From positions 496,001 through 560,000 of the forward strand of contig NZ_RSEB01000001.1 in the NCBI RefSeq assembly GCF_003933745.1: a stretch of DNA of 64,000 nt, given 5' to 3'. Numbering within the stretch: the first letter of the stretch is position 1; every line of letters begins with the position of its first letter. A program made the position numbers and the translations under genes. This stretch comes from Glycomyces terrestris (GTDB lineage: Bacteria; Actinomycetota; Actinomycetes; Mycobacteriales; Micromonosporaceae). This document shows positions 62,092 to 64,000 of the stretch, in pieces. The notes under the pieces were generated by a model. The model searched no databases. It saw nothing but the letters and a program-made list of their open reading frames with translations, and was not told the DNA's origin.

Positions 62092-62260
62092 CGAGGCAGT
62101 CCTTTTTGAGGGAGGATGGGACGCAGCGGAATCGCTGCCGCAGGCCAGCGTAGGCAATTCGCGGCTTTTGCGAGTAGATCTCACGAGACGTTCCAGTGAC
62201 GGACTGTAGTCGTTCCCTTGAACGTCAGGGGTCGTCCACTCGGCGGCGGCGCTTCAGGCG

Positions 62261-62308
62261 GGGCGTCGTTCAGAAAGGGCGTCGTTCAGGAGGGGCGTCG
62301 TTCAGGAG
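62261..62308. repeat. Three tandem 16-bp repeats at the 3' end of the urea carboxylase gene
   Basis: GGGCGTCGTTCAGGAG occurs at 62277-62292 and 62293-62308, with a variant copy at 62261-62276. The third copy contains the stop codon of the urea carboxylase gene, so the array is a stop-codon-spanning duplication that extends into the intergenic region. Confidence 0.85.
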
Positions 62309-64000
62309 GGACAGTCGAGCACCACCAGGGGCGCGCCCGCGCCGACCTGCCCGCCGGGCTCGGCGAGGACCTTCAGGACCCGGCCCGCCTGGGGGGCGGT
62401 CACCGGGGTCTCCATCTTCATCGCCTCCAGGACGACCAGGACCTGCCCGGCCGCGACCTCGTCGCCGGGGCGGACCGCGACCTTCCAGACCGCCGCGGCG
62501 AGCGGGGAGGACGCGACCGCGCCGCCGGGCGGGGCCTCGACCGTCCCGGGTTCGGCCGCGGGCGGCTCGACCTGCTGGCGGTCGAACTCGCCCGAGGCCT
62601 CCCATGCGGCGCGCTCGGCGGCGAAGGCCGCGGTCTGGCGGGCCCGGAATTCGGCGATGCCCTCGGCCTCGGCGTCCAGGAAGGCCCGGTAGTCGCTGTA
62701 GCGGAAGACGCCGTCACTGGTCTCGGGGGTGAAGCGGCCCGCGGCCATCTCCGCGCGCAGCTCGTCGAGTTCGGTGGTGGACACCGGGTACCAGCGGATG
62801 CGGTCGAAGAACCGCAGCAGCCACGGCTTGCCCTCAGCGAAGGGGCCGCGGGCGCGGTGGGTGTTCCAGACCTGGACGGTGCGGCCGACGAACTGGTACC
62901 CGCCGGGTCCCTCCATGCCGTAGACGCACAGGTACGCGCCGCCGATGCCGACGGCGTTCTGCGGCGTCCAGGTGCGCGCCGGGTTGTACTTGGTGGTCAC
63001 GAGCCGGTGCCGCGGGTCGAGCGGGGTGGCCACGGGCGCGCCGAGGTAGACGTCTCCCAGGCCCAGGACCATGTACTCGGCGTCGAACACGGTGCGGCGC
63101 ACCGCCTCCACGTCGTCCAAGCCGTTGACGCGGCGGATGAACTCGATGTTCCAGGGGCACCAGGGCGCGTCGTCGCGGACGCCGTTCATGTACCGGTCGA
63201 TGGCCTCGCGGGTGGCCGGGTCGTCCCACGACAGCGGGAGGCGGACCTCGCGGCTCGGAACGGCGAGCTGCTCGGTCGAGGGCAGCCCGGCGTCGATTTC
63301 GGTCAGTTGATCGACGAGCGAGGCCTGGTCGATGCGGGCGGGGTCGAAGTGGACCTGGAGGCTGCGCACGCCGGGGGTGAGGTCGAGGAGTCCGGAGTCG
63401 GCGCCGCCGAAGCGGTCCGCGACGGCTTCGGCGAGCGCGTGGACGCGCATCCGCAGGCCGAGGTCGAGCACGTTGGGGCCGTATTCGATCAGCACGTTGT
63501 CGTCGCCGGAGCGGCGGTAGGCCGCGGCCGGCCGGTCGGCTGCCGCGGCGGCGCCGCCGAGGACGGCCGGGACCCGGTCGGCGCGGGTGAAGCGGACCGT
63601 GTCGCCGGGGCGGAGTTGGCCCATGCGCCAGCGCTCGCCGGTGACCACCGTTGCGGGGCAGACGAATCCGCCGAGACTGGGCCCGTCGGGTCCGAGGAGG
63701 ACGGGCATGTCGCCGGTGAAGTCGACCGCGCCGATCGCGTAGGCGTTGTCGTGGATGTTGGAGGGGTGGAGCCCGGCCTCGCCGCCGTCGGGGCGGGCCC
63801 AGCGGGGTTTCGGCCCGGTGAGGCGCACGCCGGTGCGGGCGGAGTTGAAGTGGACTTCCCAGGCGGCGCTGTAGAGGTCGTCGATGTCGGCGGGGGTGAA
63901 GAAGTCGGGGGCGGCGTGGGGTCCGGCGGCGACGGGCAGCTCCCAGTGGTTGGAGAAGACGGGCCGGTCGGCTTCGGGGACGGCGCCGGGGGATTCGGTC
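62302..64000 (-). CDS. Urea carboxylase, C-terminal part (5' end outside the window)
   Basis: The open frame runs off the right edge; at least 565 residues are present. It matches the carboxyltransferase part of biotin-dependent urea carboxylase: a CT_A_B (AHS2) segment with [20 protein letters not shown] and [20 protein letters not shown], then a CT_C_D (AHS1) segment (VRFTRAD through [20 protein letters not shown]). A C-terminal biotinyl domain carries the biotin lysine in [10 protein letters not shown]. The enzyme carboxylates urea to allophanate with ATP and bicarbonate. The biotin carboxylase domain and probably allophanate hydrolase should lie to the right of the window. The last 16-bp repeat spans the stop codon. 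Confidence 0.9.
   Translation of the reverse strand, partial: TESPGAVPEADRPVFSNHWELPVAAGPHAAPDFFTPADIDDLYSAAWEVHFNSARTGVRLTGPKPRWARPDGGEAGLHPSNIHDNAYAIGAVDFTGDMPVLLGPDGPSLGGFVCPATVVTGERWRMGQLRPGDTVRFTRADRVPAVLGGAAAAADRPAAAYRRSGDDNVLIEYGPNVLDLGLRMRVHALAEAVADRFGGADSGLLDLTPGVRSLQVHFDPARIDQASLVDQLTEIDAGLPSTEQLAVPSREVRLPLSWDDPATREAIDRYMNGVRDDAPWCPWNIEFIRRVNGLDDVEAVRRTVFDAEYMVLGLGDVYLGAPVATPLDPRHRLVTTKYNPARTWTPQNAVGIGGAYLCVYGMEGPGGYQFVGRTVQVWNTHRARGPFAEGKPWLLRFFDRIRWYPVSTTELDELRAEMAAGRFTPETSDGVFRYSDYRAFLDAEAEGIAEFRARQTAAFAAERAAWEASGEFDRQQVEPPAAEPGTVEAPPGGAVASSPLAAAVWKVAVRPGDEVAAGQVLVVLEAMKMETPVTAPQAGRVLKVLAEPGGQVGAGAPLVVLDCPS

Overview
The window is very GC-rich DNA, with G or C at nearly every third codon position, GTG and TTG starts, and tight operons. 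It reads as the chromosome of an actinomycete. The core gene order is close to the Mycobacterium tuberculosis stretch hisS - MBL hydrolase - ppi - rel - secF/secD - yajC - ruvB/ruvA/ruvC - yebC - pdxT - pdxS - pimA - patA - pgsA - HIT - thrS, as I remember it. A PimA/PatA/PgsA operon implies a cell envelope with phosphatidylinositol mannosides. The lineage could be Glycomycetales or Micromonosporales, but this cannot be settled by reading. I saw no rRNA, tRNA, CRISPR array, insertion sequence or prophage.

Layout. 1-4.4 kb: a GH2 beta-galactosidase followed by a LacI-family regulator. 4.4-9 kb: a CsbD-like stress protein, a GNAT acetyltransferase, a sulfotransferase-like protein and an OafA-type membrane O-acyltransferase with an SGNH domain. 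9-17.4 kb: a pyk-tesB operon and a gltB-gltD operon, separated by a large nested hairpin. 17.8-22 kb: two tandem proline-rich single-pass membrane proteins, then an ECF41 sigma factor next to an FAD oxidoreductase. 22-31.6 kb: a PD-(D/E)XK-like protein, hisS, an MBL hydrolase, a cyclophilin, rel, an FAD monooxygenase and small proteins. 31.7-37.6 kb: secF, secD, yajC, ruvB, ruvA and ruvC. 37.9-43.6 kb: a Bcr/CflA-type exporter, yebC and pdxT, then four small genes including a subtilisin-inhibitor-like protein, then pdxS. 43.7-47.6 kb: the PIM lipid operon HIT, pgsA, patA, pimA and a membrane protein. 47.7-55.8 kb: an accessory block lying between HIT and thrS, with an antiporter, a lipoprotein and a four-gene dynamin / GrpE-like / dynamin / Hsp70-membrane operon. 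55.9-64 kb: thrS, a MerR regulator with a 28-residue cysteine-rich peptide, a quinone oxidoreductase, an FNR-like flavoprotein, a Tat-exported PhoX-like protein and the 3' part of a urea carboxylase gene.

The most unusual part is the operon at 49.7-55.8 kb. Two different dynamin-like GTPases are co-transcribed with a reduced GrpE-like protein and an Hsp70 ATPase. That Hsp70 lacks the substrate-binding domain and carries about eight membrane helices instead. This looks like a chaperone-driven membrane-remodelling machine. The second is the tiny peptide at 58484-58570: 10 of its 28 residues are cysteine, it is translationally coupled to a MerR-type metal-sensor gene, and it has an excellent ribosome binding site.

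Regulation visible in the sequence: several genes have a TAnnnT-like -10 box exactly six bases before the start codon, which implies leaderless transcripts. TetR-operator-like palindromes sit before the exporter and the quinone oxidoreductase with no TetR gene in view. Most convergent gene pairs are separated by perfect GC hairpins.
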